A stretch of 7,484 nucleotides of DNA from Candidatus Hydrogenedentota bacterium (GCA_029262095.1 JAJDAB010000429.1:1-7484), one strand, 5' to 3'; shown: positions 1 through 7,155, counted from the stretch's first letter. Numbers and translations are program-made. Notes: generated by a model not told the origin, from the sequence alone.

Positions 1-3000
1 CCGACACCTTGTCGTCGGGTTGAGACGTGCCAATTTGGGCAAATGCTGTCGCGGCGTCTGGGGTCGATTCAAAAATCGTTCGCTGTTCCTCAAACAAGCC
101 TACCAACAACTCACGCTCATCTGGTTTCGGAATGCGGCCCAGCAATCGACGTACGATGGCGGTGATTTGAACGTCACGGTCTCCCCCGCCCTCTAGTACG
201 TCCTGCGCGAGCACGCGGGCCGCTTCAACAAATTGCGTGCTGTTGAGCAGCACGAGGACTTGCAGCGGCGTCGCCGTTTCTTCGCGGCGGGCTACGCAGG
301 TTTCGCGGGAGGGCGCATCGAATGTAAGCATATCGGGTGGCGGCACGGTGCGTTTCCAAAACGTGTACATACTTCGCCGGTAGAGGCCGTCGCCCTTGTC
401 CGCTTGATAGGTCAAACTGCCGGCTTCTTTCCAGAGTCCTTCGGGTTGATAGGGGCGCACACTCGGGCCGCCAATTTCGGCGACTAACAAGCCGCTGGCA
501 GCGAGCGCTGCATCGCGAATCTGTTCGGCAGATAGGCGATAACGCGGTCCAAGCGCAAGGAGTTCGTTCGCTGGGTCATGATCTATCAGCTCAGGTCGTA
601 GGTCAGACGACTGACGGTAGGTCGCCGACGTGGCGATCAGTTTACACAGCGCTTTGATATCCCAATCCTTGTCCACAAACCAGGTGGCGAGATAATCGAG
701 CAATTCAGGGTGAGTCGGCGCGCGGCCTTGGCGTCCGAAATCCTCTTGCGTTTCGACCAAGCCCTGACCGAAAAAGATACGCCAGATCCGATTGACCTCG
801 ACGCGCGCCGTCAGTGGGTTTGCGGGATTGGTGGTCCATTTCGCTAGACCGAGCCTATTTCGCGGCAGATCCTCCGGAAATGGAAGGATGTTATCCGGGG
901 TGTCCGCCGATACAGACGCGGCGCGGTTGGCGTAATGGCCTCGCTCTAGAAGATAGGCCTGCCGTGGCTCCTTCATCTCCTCCATCACCATGATTTCAGA
1001 GACACCACTGACGAAATCCGCTTCCTCGCGCCGAACCGCCATAAGCGAATCGCGTACCGCGGCGACTTCTTCATCAACATGCATGAGGTAATGCTGACGC
1101 CAAGCCTCGGCGTACGGTTCCTCAAGGCCGACCTCGTCGTTCGTGTGCAACGCGCGGACTTGTAGCGCGGACAACTCGTGATCGAAGCCAAGAAAATCGT
1201 CGACAACGCCGTCCACAAATCCGGAGTCGCGAAACCGCGAGGCGAGGGCGATCGGCTTGCCGTCGTCGTTCCCCTCGTAGCGAATTGTCTTGTACAGGCC
1301 GTCACGAACGATCTCGGTTTCCATACCTTCGCCGTTCACGTATAGATGCACGCCCGAAGCCTGACTCGACCCGTCGTAGGTCACGACGACGTGCACCCAT
1401 TCATCCCGGGATATCTCGTCTCTCGTTCGCACGCGAATGGCATTGCCCGGCCAAAAGTGACAAAGCGCGAAATCTAGGCGGCGATCTTGAATCAATAACT
1501 CATAGCCACGGCTGGCCGCGTCTTCGGCAGCCTGACTGCAATGGAACACGACCGATCGCGAGTCGATGTCCCCGGCCTTCAGCCACAACGCAAAACTAAA
1601 CGTATCCACCCGATCGAAATTCGCCGCTTTTCCTACTTCGAATCCATTGTCGCCGGAGAATTGCAGTCCGCCGTCAGTATATCCCTGGACGGGAATCGGG
1701 CCACCCGATGCTTTCGCCGTTGCCCCTTCGATTTCGGTATCCAGTGCTTCAATGTTCTCGGGATCATCGAAGCGAACGGCAAATAGGGGTTCCGGGACAG
1801 CAATAGACTCTGGACCATTGGCAATCCATTGATTGAACCGAGCACCTGCCGAGTCGCGCGTCTTGTCGAGCGCATGCTCCCGTTCCTCGATACGCATACG
1901 CATCATATGGTGGGCTTCACGCGATGCGTCATCGTGGAGCAACAACGCAGGTGACGGTGTCGGATCCGTAAAGTGCGAATACATCCCAGATTCGTCGATG
2001 TTGTTGAAGAAAGCGAACGTCTCGTAGAAATCCTGTTGCGAGATCGGATCAAATTTGTGATCGTGACAACGCGCACATTCCATTGTTAACCCGAGAAAAG
2101 CTGTGCCGAAGGTCGTCGTGCGATCGGAAACATATTCAACGCGCCATTCCTCGAGTACGCTCCCACCCTCGTTCGTTTGGCGATGCAATCGGTTGAACGC
2201 CGTTGCGAGAATATCGTCTTGAGTGGGATTCGGCATCAAATCGCCCGCAATTTGACGCTCCACGAACTCGTTGTACGGCATATTCGAATTGAATGCACGG
2301 ATGACCCAATCGCGCCACGGCCACACACGGTTATCTCGGTCACTTTGATAACCATAAGTATCCGCATACCTTGCAACATCCAACCAATCGACTGCCATCC
2401 GCTCACCGTAAGCCTCGGAGTTGAGCAGGCGGTCCACGACCGAGTTGTACGCACCGTCTTCAGAAAACCGACCCATTTCAGCGATCGTAGGCGGCAGCCC
2501 TGTAAGGTCAAACGCAAGACGTCGTAGTAGCGTTTCCGGATCCGCTTCCGGCGATGGCTCGATACCCTCGGCTTCTATTCGCTTCAGCACAAAAGCGTCA
2601 ATCGGATTGCGCAGCCACTCATTGTTCTGAACTTCAGGCGGTTCGTGTCGCACCGGCGGAACAAACGCCCAATGGCGTTCGTACTTCGCGCCGGATTCGA
2701 CCCATTGCTTGAGTAAGTCGATCTGCGCCTCGTCGAGTTCCAACTTCGCCTCCGGCGGCGGCATGATCTTGTCCGCATCAGACGATGTGATGCGGCGCAC
2801 CAGCTCGGACAGGCCATCGTCTTCACGGGTAAAAACCGTTTCCACGCCCGGTTCCGGTGGCGTATCCAGGCGCATATCGCCTTTACGTTGGGCCGCATCT
2901 GGACCATGGCAGCGGTAACAATGTTCGGAAAGTATGGGGCGCACGTCGCGGTTGAACGACGGTGCTTCAGCCCACGCCGAGTGAGCAGCGATGATGAACG

Positions 3001-3025
3001 GCAGCACGGCAAAACAACGGTTCAC
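1..3025 (-). CDS. PSCyt1-DUF1549-LamG-DUF1553 secreted cytochrome-domain protein (3' end missing)
   Basis: The frame is open for 1008 codons from a GTG at 3023-3025 to the window edge; no stop is seen. Family members usually run slightly over 1000 residues, so probably only a short C-terminal piece is missing. Residues 1-19 form a Sec signal peptide ending in an Ala-Trp-Ala cleavage site. Residues about 24-65 are a planctomycete-type cytochrome c domain with haem motif CYRCH (36-40). DUF1549 covers about 135-345, with hallmarks FDLTGLPP (172-179), RYADTYGY (219-226), FNRLHRQTNEGG (277-288) and a second haem-type motif CARCH (317-321). A LamG/concanavalin-like domain spans about 450-625, and DUF1553 about 720-985 (VNRIWRIFFGQGL, 744-756). 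The start is set by a GGAGG seven bases upstream and by a GTGA overlap with the sulfatase stop. Known for the family: extracellular or periplasmic proteins, abundant in Planctomycetota, function unproven. Inferred: glycan binding coupled to redox chemistry alongside the sulfatase. Confidence 0.96.
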   Translation of the reverse strand, partial: MNRCFAVLPFIIAAHSAWAEAPSFNRDVRPILSEHCYRCHGPDAAQRKGDMRLDTPPEPGVETVFTREDDGLSELVRRITSSDADKIMPPPEAKLELDEAQIDLLKQWVESGAKYERHWAFVPPVRHEPPEVQNNEWLRNPIDAFVLKRIEAEGIEPSPEADPETLLRRLAFDLTGLPPTIAEMGRFSEDGAYNSVVDRLLNSEAYGERMAVDWLDVARYADTYGYQSDRDNRVWPWRDWVIRAFNSNMPYNEFVERQIAGDLMPNPTQDDILATAFNRLHRQTNEGGSVLEEWRVEYVSDRTTTFGTAFLGLTMECARCHDHKFDPISQQDFYETFAFFNNIDESGMYSHFTDPTPSPALLLHDDASREAHHMMRMRIEEREHALDKTRDSAGARFNQWIANGPESIAVPEPLFAVRFDDPENIEALDTEIEGATAKASGGPIPVQGYTDGGLQFSGDNGFEVGKAANFDRVDTFSFALWLKAGDIDSRSVVFHCSQAAEDAASRGYELLIQDRRLDFALCHFWPGNAIRVRTRDEISRDEWVHVVVTYDGSSQASGVHLYVNGEGMETEIVRDGLYKTIRYEGNDDGKPIALASRFRDSGFVDGVVDDFLGFDHELSALQVRALHTNDEVGLEEPYAEAWRQHYLMHVDEEVAAVRDSLMAVRREEADFVSGVSEIMVMEEMKEPRQAYLLERGHYANRAASVSADTPDNILPFPEDLPRNRLGLAKWTTNPANPLTARVEVNRIWRIFFGQGLVETQEDFGRQGRAPTHPELLDYLATWFVDKDWDIKALCKLIATSATYRQSSDLRPELIDHDPANELLALGPRYRLSAEQIRDAALAASGLLVAEIGGPSVRPYQPEGLWKEAGSLTYQADKGDGLYRRSMYTFWKRTVPPPDMLTFDAPSRETCVARREETATPLQVLVLLNSTQFVEAARVLAQDVLEGGGDRDVQITAIVRRLLGRIPKPDERELLVGLFEEQRTIFESTPDAATAFAQIGTSQPDDKVS

Positions 3026-4620
3026 GCGGATGCCTCCGCACCCGACTGCGCTTCTTTCATCTGATTACCGAAATAGGTCTGAATGGATTCGCGATGGCCA
3101 TCGTCATAGTTGCGCGCGTTCGCTGAATCGATAATGGGTGCCTCTTCATCGACATATGGTTCATTGTTAAACTCCCAGCCGCGCCAATCTTCAAACGAGT
3201 CGGTCAGGGACTTGAGCACTTCTTGATCAGGGTTCTCCGTGGCGAGGTTATTCAGTTCTTGCGGGTCACGTTCTAAGTCGTAGAGTTGGGTCGTGTTTTT
3301 CCCGCGATGCAACAGCAACTTGTGCGAATGGGTTCGCACCATGACTTGATCGCCCCGATGGCCTTCAGAAAATACCGTCTCGCGTTCAACAGGGGGCGTT
3401 GCGAGGTTCACGCCCGGCATTTCCCCCGGCACGGCGGTTCCAGCAGCCGCGAGTATCGTCGGCGCGAGATCGACGAGATTCACGAAAGCGTCTGACTTCG
3501 TTCCCGCGTCTTTGTTACTGGGGTGCTTGACCACCAACGGCACACGCGTCACGGGGTCATACATATAATTGCCTTTGAGCAACAGATGATGATGACCGAG
3601 ATACTCACCGTGATCGCTCGTGAAAACGATGAGGGTTGAGTTGTACCGGCCTTTTCGGCGCAACGCACTAACCAGCCGCCCAACCTGCACGTCTATGTGT
3701 TCAATACCGGCGTAATAGAGCGCCATGACATGCCGAAGTGCCGGTTCGGTTAACTGTTCATTGGGGAAATAGCCTCGATTTAGTTCGAGATCGTGTTGGT
3801 AACAATCGTTCGTCCAACCGGGTAACACTTCGAGTTTGTCAGGATTGTATGCGTCAGCGTAATCAGCGGGTGGATCGAACGGATGGTGAGGCTTTACGAA
3901 ACTGACGGTTAACAAGTGCGGGTCATCGTCCCAGTCGTCGATGGCATCTAGGGCGCGATCACCAATCCACTCGGTCGAGTGATAGGCTTTGGGCAAGTTG
4001 GACGGTATCGCGCCGAAAGTACTCCAGTATTCTTCGCGCGCATGCTGGCGATATTGGCGTTGTTGGTCTTCGAGGTCATTCCAGTTGAACAAACCTTCCG
4101 CCTGCAACTCACGATGATAATCATCGTCCCAACGTCCCGCTCCATTCTGTTCGGACAAAATCATCTCGTCGAATCCTACGTCTTGGTACGTCGGGGTGTA
4201 GTGCATCTTTCCCACCGCCGTCGTGCTGTATCCCGCGTCGCGAAGGATAGCGGGAAACGCCTCAATGTCTGGGCGCAGTGTGGAGTGGTTCGACCATGCG
4301 CGGTGTTGGTGTGGGTAGAGTCCACTCACGATCGAATACCGCGATGGTGTGCAGACCGGATAGGGACAAAAGCATTCGTTGAAATGAACGCCATCTTTCG
4401 CGAGTGCGTCAATGTTCGGTGTGCGGATGTCCGAATTTCCAGCGACTCCGAGGCATTCGGCGCGCTGCTGGTCCGTAATGATCAGTAGCACATCCGGATG
4501 ATTGGCACTAGCCGCAGATACCGGATCATCGCTGAACAAGGCAGAGGAAGCGACGCTCGCCGCTGCCGCAGTCCCGAGGAAATCGCGGCGTGTTATTGTA
4601 TCGCGGAATCGAGTTGTCAT
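3022..4620 (-). CDS. Tat-exported formylglycine-dependent sulfatase
   Basis: This 532-residue protein belongs to the type I (S1) sulfatase family in the alkaline phosphatase superfamily, which hydrolyses sulfate esters. A twin-arginine signal (TRRDFLG, residues 10-16, then an Ala-rich stretch) predicts export of the folded enzyme. The active-site motif CTPSR (90-94) carries the cysteine converted to formylglycine by a separate maturation enzyme not in this window. Other visible active-site positions are D50-Q51 (ITDQQR), K138 and H140 (GKMH), H245 (KPHHPF), D336-H337 (TSDHGEY) and K349. Length is normal and nothing key is missing. ATG at 4620 has AAGGAG at 4626-4631, five bases upstream. The TGA stop overlaps the next gene's GTG by four bases. 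The partner gene's LamG and haem domains suggest a role in sulfated polysaccharide or similar ester breakdown, but the substrate cannot be read from sequence. Choline-sulfatase-like and arylsulfatase annotations are both possible. Confidence 0.97.
   Translation of the reverse strand: MTTRFRDTITRRDFLGTAAAASVASSALFSDDPVSAASANHPDVLLIITDQQRAECLGVAGNSDIRTPNIDALAKDGVHFNECFCPYPVCTPSRYSIVSGLYPHQHRAWSNHSTLRPDIEAFPAILRDAGYSTTAVGKMHYTPTYQDVGFDEMILSEQNGAGRWDDDYHRELQAEGLFNWNDLEDQQRQYRQHAREEYWSTFGAIPSNLPKAYHSTEWIGDRALDAIDDWDDDPHLLTVSFVKPHHPFDPPADYADAYNPDKLEVLPGWTNDCYQHDLELNRGYFPNEQLTEPALRHVMALYYAGIEHIDVQVGRLVSALRRKGRYNSTLIVFTSDHGEYLGHHHLLLKGNYMYDPVTRVPLVVKHPSNKDAGTKSDAFVNLVDLAPTILAAAGTAVPGEMPGVNLATPPVERETVFSEGHRGDQVMVRTHSHKLLLHRGKNTTQLYDLERDPQELNNLATENPDQEVLKSLTDSFEDWRGWEFNNEPYVDEEAPIIDSANARNYDDGHRESIQTYFGNQMKEAQSGAEASA
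3026..3039 (-). promoter_or_regulatory. Ribosome-binding site of the DUF1553 gene, inside a small hairpin
   Basis: On the minus strand GGAGG (3033-3037) lies seven bases before the GTG start at 3025. The same bases can fold as GCGGA-GGCA-TCCGC, a five-pair stem with a four-base loop. The site sits within the last codons of the sulfatase gene. A ribosome finishing the sulfatase would open the stem, which would couple the two genes. The SD and stem are seen directly; coupling is inferred. Confidence 0.6.
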
Positions 4621-4726
4621 CGGGGCTCCTTCTTGAAAGCGATTGGCAATCTACAGGCACCGTAAACCCCATGATATACGCGAAGGAGCGCCGTTTTCAT
4701 GGTCGACCGCTCAGGATTTCTCACGG
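4621..4726. other. Intergenic spacer between dehydrogenase and sulfatase genes
   Basis: This 106-base gap is the largest inside the four-gene run. It holds the sulfatase Shine-Dalgarno, an 11-base inverted repeat GATTG-G-CAATC (4641-4651), and the 8-base palindrome GGTCGACC (4701-4708). It also has a 27-codon minus-strand reading frame (4617-4700) ending at ATGA on the sulfatase start. I find no convincing sigma70 promoter and no stem followed by a T-run, so nothing here clearly separates the sulfatase transcript from the genes upstream. The repeats are short enough to be chance. Confidence 0.5.
4626..4631 (-). promoter_or_regulatory. Shine-Dalgarno site of the sulfatase gene
   Basis: Minus-strand AAGGAG lies five bases before the ATG at 4618-4620. 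It fixes the start just ahead of the twin-arginine signal. Confidence 0.8.
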
Positions 4727-5479
4727 CTAGGACGGAGGCTGTTCGAACGGCCCTGTATGCGTTGGACGAAGAATGACTTGGGTGACGCACATATGCGGCG
4801 GGCACGTCACTAGATAGTGGATAAGCCCGGCCAAATCGTCTGGTTGAAGCATGTATTTTCGCGCCTCTGCAGGCGGTGGTTTGGGGCGTTGGTCAAGAAT
4901 TTCGGTGGCAACTTCGGCGGGGCAAACCGTGCACGCACGGATGCCGTGGCGACTTTCCTCTTGGTTGATCACGTGTGTCATGGCGTCGATCGCGCTCTTC
5001 GATGCAGAATATGCGGCGCCCGCAATGGGACTGGGATAGGGGCCGGCCCATGAGGATATGAAGATCATCACGCCCCCACCCTTGTTGCGCATGGATGGAA
5101 GCACGGCATGGGCGCAGTGGAACGCACCTTCGACGTTGATGCGTTGAATGCGTTGGAAGTCTTCTGGAGTTAGCGATGCCACGGCGCGATTCGGGACGTT
5201 GATGCCCGCACAGTGAACCAGAACATCAACCGCGCCGTACTCCGTTGCAATACGTCGCGCTACCGCGTCCACCGCCGACGCATCACTCACGTCAACCGCT
5301 TCGATTGAGGCTTGCCCATCTTTGGCAATGATCGCGGACTTCACTGTATCCATTGGCTCAACACGACGGCCAGAGAGAATGCAGTGCATACCATCTGCGG
5401 CGAGTCGCTTAGCCGCGGCCGCGCCGATACCTGTACCGGCGCCAGTTATCCAAGCGATTTTATGCGGTGGCGTGTTCAC
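4727..5479 (-). CDS. Short-chain dehydrogenase/reductase (SDR), classical type
   Basis: This 250-residue NAD(P)-dependent oxidoreductase is the usual length for a classical SDR. The cofactor motif TGAGTGIG is at 12-19, followed by DVSD near 63-66. The usual NNAG is HCAG here (89-92), with Cys in place of the second Asn. The catalytic residues appear to be N115 (INVEG), S143 (ISSWAG), Y157 and K161 (YSASK). The C-terminal segment ending in ILRPT (about 234-240) resembles YdfG-like SDRs, but substrate and cofactor cannot be assigned; the R39 after the second strand (SGRR) would fit NADP. The GTG start at 5477-5479 is the only usable one between the in-frame upstream TAG of ilvE and the Rossmann fold. 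It has no good Shine-Dalgarno, which fits translation by ribosomes finishing ilvE 18 bases earlier. No membrane segment or signal peptide is seen, so it should be cytoplasmic. Confidence 0.93.
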   Translation of the reverse strand: MNTPPHKIAWITGAGTGIGAAAAKRLAADGMHCILSGRRVEPMDTVKSAIIAKDGQASIEAVDVSDASAVDAVARRIATEYGAVDVLVHCAGINVPNRAVASLTPEDFQRIQRINVEGAFHCAHAVLPSMRNKGGGVMIFISSWAGPYPSPIAGAAYSASKSAIDAMTHVINQEESRHGIRACTVCPAEVATEILDQRPKPPPAEARKYMLQPDDLAGLIHYLVTCPPHMCVTQVILRPTHTGPFEQPPS

Positions 5480-5497
5480 GAGGCCGCGTTCTACCGG

Positions 5498-6436
5498 CTA
5501 GGTATAGACCGGCGCACACCAATGGCGGTACTTCGCCACTTTGCCCTGGACGACGTCGAAATACAGGTCTTGCAACTGCTTCGATATGGGCCCAGGAGTC
5601 CCATCGCCGAGTTGACGGCGGTCCACAGACCGGACGGGGGCGACTTGGGCGCCGGTGCCGGTAAAAAAACACTCGTCGCAGATGTATAACTCGCTTCGCG
5701 CGATGGGTCGTTCGACAATTTCCAGGCCAAGTTCTTCCCGGGCGAGTTCAATGACGGTGTTGCGGGTGATCCCCACGAGGATGTCCGCATTTTCCGGCGG
5801 CGTGATCAGTGCGCCATTCGCGACAATGAAAATATTCATCGCACTACCTTCCGCCACTGAGCCGTCTTCACGCAAGAATATCGCTTCATCAAATCCGGCG
5901 AGCTTGGCCTCCGAAGATGCGAGCGAGGAATTGACGTAACTCCCGACCGTTTTCGCCCGGCTCGGAATTGCGTTATCCGAAACACGCCGAAATGAGGACA
6001 CAACAACGTCGAGCCCCGAATCGATGTCAACATAATCGCCGAGCTTAATCGCGTAACAACACCAATCGCTCGCGACATCGTGAACCTTTGGGCCGAGCGA
6101 CATTTCGCTCTTGTACGCCAGCGGGCGCAGATACACGCCTTCGCGGAATTCGCTTCGCCGCACGATGTCAACGCAAATGTCTTCAATCTCTTTTTGAGAT
6201 TGCGGAATGGCCATGTTCAATATGCCGAAATTTCGGACAAACCGGTCGATATGTTCGGGCAACCGGAAAATAAAGATGTTGTCCTCTTCCGGCACGTAAT
6301 AGCCGCGTATACCTTCAAAGAGTGCGGTGCCGTAATTGAAGGAGTGCGTCATGATGCTTACGCGTGCGTCCTCGGTCGGGCGCACTTCACCCTCAAAATA
6401 GGCGTATGGTCCCGGCTGCATAAGCCGATCGTGCAT
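5498..6436 (-). CDS. ilvE: Branched-chain amino acid aminotransferase
   Basis: This 312-residue fold-type IV PLP enzyme transfers amino groups between glutamate and the keto acids of leucine, isoleucine and valine, the last step of their synthesis. Hallmarks align with IlvE: HSFNYGTALFEGIRGY (31-46), PLP-binding K162 in AKTVGSYVNS, E196 in VAEGSAMNIF, GITRNTVIELA (222-232), and FFTGTGAQVAPVRSVD (257-272). The chosen ATG (6434-6436) has a perfect AGGAGG six bases upstream, and the protein then begins like other BCATs. The frame stays open to a TTG at 6547, adding 37 residues unlike any BCAT N-terminus. That stretch overlaps the likely promoter, so I reject it, although an AAGGAG at 6556-6561 sits eight bases before that TTG. 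The gene leads a minus-strand run with the SDR, sulfatase and DUF1553 genes. A D-amino-acid transaminase or aminodeoxychorismate lyase is less likely because the IlvE-specific motifs match throughout. Confidence 0.96.
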   Translation of the reverse strand: MHDRLMQPGPYAYFEGEVRPTEDARVSIMTHSFNYGTALFEGIRGYYVPEEDNIFIFRLPEHIDRFVRNFGILNMAIPQSQKEIEDICVDIVRRSEFREGVYLRPLAYKSEMSLGPKVHDVASDWCCYAIKLGDYVDIDSGLDVVVSSFRRVSDNAIPSRAKTVGSYVNSSLASSEAKLAGFDEAIFLREDGSVAEGSAMNIFIVANGALITPPENADILVGITRNTVIELAREELGLEIVERPIARSELYICDECFFTGTGAQVAPVRSVDRRQLGDGTPGPISKQLQDLYFDVVQGKVAKYRHWCAPVYT

Positions 6437-6442
6437 AGGAAT

Positions 6443-6448
6443 CCTCCT
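6443..6448 (-). promoter_or_regulatory. Shine-Dalgarno site that sets the ilvE start
   Basis: Minus-strand AGGAGG lies six bases before the ATG at 6434-6436. This near-ideal site decides for the shorter ilvE start over the TTG 111 bases upstream. Confidence 0.85.
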
Positions 6449-6518
6449 GCCGGACGGAAGGGTTTCAGCTTCAGTGTCTTGAGTCCGACCGCGCAATTCG
6501 ACCGCAGCCGGGCGAGCC

Positions 6519-6547
6519 ACTGTAGATTTTTCGTGGATTAAAGTCAA
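6519..6547 (-). promoter_or_regulatory. Sigma70-type promoter for ilvE and the genes after it
   Basis: On the minus strand TTGACT (6542-6547, five of six consensus) is followed by a 17-base spacer and TACAGT (6519-6524, four of six). Transcription would begin near 6511-6513, giving a leader of about 75 bases before the ilvE ATG. It lies in the 145-base gap after the DinB gene. I see no leader peptide rich in branched-chain residues and no clear attenuator in the leader. Strength and use are inferred from consensus only. Confidence 0.55.
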
Positions 6548-6581
6548 CGCTCCATCTCCTTCTAGACCCGCTACGCGGCGG

Positions 6582-7028
6582 TTATTCGAGTATTTGGCTT
6601 AAGTGATGGTTGAGGTGATCGAGGTAATCCGTCATGAGCCATTCCAGTGTGACGGGCTCAGCGTACTCGATTACACAGGGGGTATTGAGTGCGTCAGGAT
6701 TGCAGTGGGCCATAACGTGGGCTAGGTGGCGATTGTACTCACACCAGAGCGCGATAATCTCGGGCCAGGGACGTTCATTGTAGTGCTGAAGGGAAACCCA
6801 GTCGTCTTGGGCGTAGGGCGGGAACTCAAAGCGGGACATCTGTTGGGCTCGGACGAACCGTTGATGGTTATTTGCGGCGGAATCGATGAGGTGACCGAGG
6901 ATTTCACGTCGAGACCATTTGCCTGGCGCGCGGGGTCGAGCGGATTCCGCCGCACCAATCGCAGTCAACTTCGGGAGTGACGCCTCGACGATTTCGGTCA
7001 ACTTCTCTGCACAACCTTTATGAATCAC
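6582..7028 (-). CDS. DinB-superfamily (DinB_2 type) metal-binding protein
   Basis: This 148-residue protein has the four-helix DinB/YfiT-like pattern. GKWSRREILGHLID (36-49) is the conserved second-helix signature, with metal-ligand candidate H46. The last helix DYLDHLNHHL holds an HxxxH pair (H138, H142), completing a three-histidine site. Known relatives bind a divalent metal; some are thiol-dependent transferases such as bacillithiol S-transferases, but most are unassigned, so no reaction is claimed. The GTG start at 7026-7028 has AGGAG seven bases upstream. The frame is also open to a TTG at 7079, adding 17 residues with no comparable ribosome site. No signal peptide is seen. It ends 145 bases before ilvE and is divergent from pilT. 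No terminator is visible after its TAA, so it could read through into ilvE. Confidence 0.88.
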   Translation of the reverse strand: MIHKGCAEKLTEIVEASLPKLTAIGAAESARPRAPGKWSRREILGHLIDSAANNHQRFVRAQQMSRFEFPPYAQDDWVSLQHYNERPWPEIIALWCEYNRHLAHVMAHCNPDALNTPCVIEYAEPVTLEWLMTDYLDHLNHHLSQILE

Positions 7029-7035
7029 AAGAACG

Positions 7036-7040
7036 CTCCT
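7036..7040 (-). promoter_or_regulatory. Shine-Dalgarno site that sets the DinB-family start
   Basis: Minus-strand AGGAG lies seven bases before the GTG at 7026-7028. It favours this start over the TTG and ATG codons further upstream in the same frame. Confidence 0.75.
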
Positions 7041-7104
7041 AACCGTTGACTTCTCTATCCCCCGGCTCATGCGCACCAATTCGATTGGCCCGGGGCCGGT
7101 ATCA

Positions 7105-7133
7105 TTGTTGGCCTTTGTTCCCTTTGTTATACT
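7105..7133 (+). promoter_or_regulatory. Sigma70-type promoter for pilT
   Basis: TTGTTG (7105-7110, three of six consensus) is followed by a 17-base spacer and TATACT (7128-7133, five of six). Transcription would begin near 7140, about 38 bases before the GTG of pilT. Its -10 overlaps a candidate minus-strand -10. Confidence 0.5.
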
Positions 7134-7155
7134 CGAATCGGCTTACGGATGTTCA
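7126..7155 (-). promoter_or_regulatory. Candidate promoter for the DinB-family gene
   Basis: On the minus strand TGAACA (7150-7155, four of six) is followed by an 18-base spacer and TATAAC (7126-7131, five of six). The leader to the GTG at 7028 would be about 90 bases. The -10 shares bases with the pilT -10 on the other strand, within the near-symmetric GTTATACTC. Confidence 0.35.

Noticed and set aside
233..657. Plus-strand frames of 84 and 106 codons
   Set aside because: They lie opposite the DUF1553 part of the large minus-strand gene, whose conserved motifs read cleanly through this stretch; the plus-strand proteins show no domain.
2584..3012. Minus-strand 142-codon frame
   Set aside because: It is an alternative frame of the PSCyt1/DUF1549 gene; the frame starting at GTG 3025 carries the haem and DUF1549 motifs.
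3979..4488. Plus-strand 169-codon frame
   Set aside because: It is antisense to the sulfatase active-site region and has no recognisable domain.
6080..6541. Plus-strand 153-codon frame
   Set aside because: It is antisense to the 5' part of ilvE and its promoter; no domain is visible.
6566..6581. Small GC-rich inverted repeat (CCGC/GCGG) just after the DinB stop
   Set aside because: The stem is only about four pairs and is not followed by a T-run, so it is not a convincing terminator.
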